A stretch of 7,501 nucleotides of DNA, taken from Pseudomonadota bacterium (GTDB lineage: Bacteria; Pseudomonadota; Alphaproteobacteria; Sphingomonadales; Sphingomonadaceae). The position numbers and the translations under genes are program-made. Under the pieces are notes generated by a model, which saw only the letters and a list, made by a program, of their open reading frames with translations, did no database searches and was not told where the DNA came from. Shown piece after piece: positions 6,320 to 7,501 of the stretch (position 1 is the first letter of the stretch; every line of letters starts with the position of its first letter). The stretch is taken from contig JAEVYW010000166.1 in NCBI GenBank assembly GCA_023392555.1, forward strand, positions 1 to 7,501. The letters run 5' to 3'.

Positions 6320-6900
6320 GCAGCGGCGCGGCTACCCGGCTTGATCGGCGGAATTGCGGCAAGCTCCGCCGGCACCGCGTCCGCCTCGTACGTCGGGACG
6401 TCGATGCGGATCAGAGCGGTGTAGGGAACCCCGAGATCAACCGTCCCGCTCGAACGATCGACGATCGATGCTGCCGCGATGACCTTTCCGCCTGCTTGTT
6501 CGATCGCCTTGATGGCTTCGCGCGACGAGAGCCCGGTGGTGACGACGTCTTCGACCATCAGCACGCGAGCGCCTGGATCGAGACGGAAACCGCGGCGAAG
6601 CTCGAAAGTGCCCTCGGGGCGTTCGACGAAGACGGCCGGCTTGCCCAAAGCGCGGCCCATTTCGTGACCGATGATCACCCCGCCCATTGCTGGCGACACG
6701 ACGATGTCGATCTGCTCGAGCACGTCGGCCGGGATCTTCGCTGCCAGCGCTTGGGCGATGCGCTCGGCTCGCGCGGGGTCCATCAGCAGGCGCGCACACT
6801 GCAGATAGCGCGGACTGCGCAGCCCCGACGACAATATGAAGTGGCCTTCGAGAAGTGCGCCCGCGGCGCGGAATTCGTCGAGCACCTGGTCTTCGGTCAT
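6316..6900 (-). CDS. pyrE: Orotate phosphoribosyltransferase
   Basis: A 194-residue enzyme that joins orotate to phosphoribosyl pyrophosphate to form orotidine 5'-monophosphate, the fifth step of pyrimidine synthesis. Signatures are [17 protein letters not shown] (19-35), [19 protein letters not shown] (68-86), [14 protein letters not shown] (92-105) and the PRPP-binding loop [17 protein letters not shown] (113-129) with Glu117-Asp118. The LRRGF variant is the type found in many alphaproteobacteria and differs from the RKEPKDHG type of E. coli. The frame is open to a possible start at 6966, but the ATG at 6900 gives the family's normal N-terminus and length. No ribosome binding site precedes this ATG, and a promoter -10 box ends 6 nt upstream, so the mRNA may be leaderless. 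It is the first gene of the six-gene operon; its TGA overlaps the next ATG. Confidence 0.97.
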   Translation of the reverse strand: MTEDQVLDEFRAAGALLEGHFILSSGLRSPRYLQCARLLMDPARAERIAQALAAKIPADVLEQIDIVVSPAMGGVIIGHEMGRALGKPAVFVERPEGTFELRRGFRLDPGARVLMVEDVVTTGLSSREAIKAIEQAGGKVIAAASIVDRSSGTVDLGVPYTALIRIDVPTYEADAVPAELAAIPPIKPGSRAAA

Positions 6901-6906
6901 GACGCG

Positions 6907-6935
6907 GCAATAGGCCCGGCTGGCAGCGCCTTCAA
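6907..6935 (-). promoter_or_regulatory. Candidate sigma70-like promoter of the pyrE operon
   Basis: On the minus strand TTGAAG (6930-6935) is followed after exactly 17 bp by TATTGC (6907-6912). Six bases separate the -10 box from the pyrE ATG at 6900. Transcription would therefore be expected to begin at or within a base or two of the A of the start codon, giving a leaderless message. The lack of any Shine-Dalgarno-like sequence before the ATG fits this. No pyrimidine-responsive attenuator is visible, nor is there room for one. Confidence 0.5.
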
Positions 6936-6953
6936 CACCTGTGGAACAGGCGC

Positions 6954-6982
6954 TTGAGAGCCGCAAAACCCGCGCCTATAAG
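6954..6982 (+). promoter_or_regulatory. Candidate sigma70-like promoter of coxB
   Basis: TTGAGA (6954-6959) and TATAAG (6977-6982) are spaced by 17 bp, a good sigma70-type match. The start would be near 6989, giving a leader of about 60 nt before the coxB ATG at 7049. The leader contains a possible hairpin: GGGGAC (7000-7005) can pair with GTCCCC (7021-7026) across a 15-nt loop. The promoter lies back to back with that of pyrE, the two -35 boxes being 18 bp apart. Confidence 0.55.
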
Positions 6983-7048
6983 GCCGCGATTCAAACAGGG
7001 GGGACCCGCCTTGTGCTCCAGTCCCCAACCCAAGTCACCGGGGTGCGA

Positions 7049-7501
7049 ATGAAACTGATTGCATGGGCGATTGCCCTGGCCGCAGCGGGCCTGACTCCCG
7101 CAGCTGCACAGGCACCGCAAGCGGCTCAGCCGCAGACGAACCAGGTCACCGGTCCGGCGGCGGCAACCGCGCCGTCCGAGCGCGCCCAGGGGCAGAGCCT
7201 CGACGCTGCCAACGCGCCGGCAGCTTCGACGCCCCATACGGCAAACCCGCTGGCGACCAAGGCGACCGAGACGAACTTCACCTATGCGATCCCGGCGAAG
7301 AACATCGGCGTTCCGATCCGATCGGGCACCGGCATCCAGGAGCAGGTGACGGACGTCGGCCGCTTCGCGGCAGGCTTCCACAACAACTGGCTGCTCCTGC
7401 TCTGCGCGATCATCAGCCTCGTGGTGCTTGGCCTGCTCGCTTATGCGATCATCAAGTTCCGCCGCGGCGCCAACCCGACGCCGTCGCGCACGTCGCATAA
7501 C
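7049..7501 (+). CDS. coxB: Cytochrome c oxidase subunit II, N-terminal part (cut by right window edge)
   Basis: The 151 visible codons encode a signal peptide (MKLIAWAIALAAAGL..., probable cleavage near residue 20), a low-complexity Ala/Pro/Gln/Thr linker (about 22-75), then the conserved start of subunit II. That part includes GIQEQVTDVGRFAAGFHNN (95-113), a transmembrane helix at about 114-135, and FRRGANPTPSRTSHN at the cut end. These match the first half of the COX2 transmembrane domain of aa3-type oxidases. The second helix and the copper-binding CuA domain lie beyond the window, so the key ligands cannot be checked. Subunit II accepts electrons from cytochrome c and passes them to subunit I in the cytoplasmic membrane. 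An in-frame GTG two codons upstream (7043) is an alternative start; only a short G-run serves as ribosome binding site for either. Confidence 0.92.
   Translation, partial: MKLIAWAIALAAAGLTPAAAQAPQAAQPQTNQVTGPAAATAPSERAQGQSLDAANAPAASTPHTANPLATKATETNFTYAIPAKNIGVPIRSGTGIQEQVTDVGRFAAGFHNNWLLLLCAIISLVVLGLLAYAIIKFRRGANPTPSRTSHN

Noticed and set aside
5459..6957. Long plus-strand open frames (5459-6286 and 6118-6957) opposite the serine hydrolase and pyrE.
   Set aside because: Arg-rich, domain-free translations antisense to recognised genes.

Overview
The window reads as chromosomal housekeeping DNA from a high-GC alphaproteobacterium, most likely a sphingomonad (Sphingomonadales). This rests on the protein sequences of S21, PdxJ, AcpS, PyrE and CoxB, on strongly GC-biased codon use, and on tightly packed operons. 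The assignment is made by eye, not by a database search. I see no insertion sequence, phage gene, CRISPR array, tRNA, rRNA or toxin-antitoxin pair.

Left part (1-1034, minus strand): the 5' part of a SAM-dependent methyltransferase gene runs off the left edge. Upstream of it is a Tat-type secreted L,D-transpeptidase-like protein of the YkuD_2 family. A 254-bp divergent spacer (1035-1288) separates this from the rightward pair rpsU and a membrane-anchored FKBP-type prolyl isomerase (1289-2092).

Centre and right (2089-6900, minus strand): a six-gene operon, in transcription order pyrE - serine hydrolase - pdxJ - acpS - lepB - AI-2E family permease. The first three junctions are ATGA start/stop overlaps, acpS/lepB abut with no gap, and lepB/permease are 6 nt apart. 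The operon therefore looks translationally coupled throughout. It combines pyrimidine synthesis (PyrE), pyridoxal phosphate synthesis (PdxJ), acyl-carrier-protein activation (AcpS), signal peptide removal (LepB), a periplasmic serine hydrolase and a membrane permease. Its last gene runs head-on into the FKBP gene, and the two stop codons overlap.

Right edge: diverging from pyrE is coxB (cytochrome c oxidase subunit II), cut by the window end after 151 codons. The 148-bp spacer holds two back-to-back sigma70-like promoters. The pyrE promoter sits so close to the start codon that its transcript may be leaderless.

I found no convincing undescribed system. The points most worth a second look are the predicted leaderless pyrE, the TTG start of lepB, the serine hydrolase embedded between pyrE and pdxJ with a non-standard third motif, the permease that follows lepB where rnc might be expected, and the long low-complexity N-terminal linker of CoxB.
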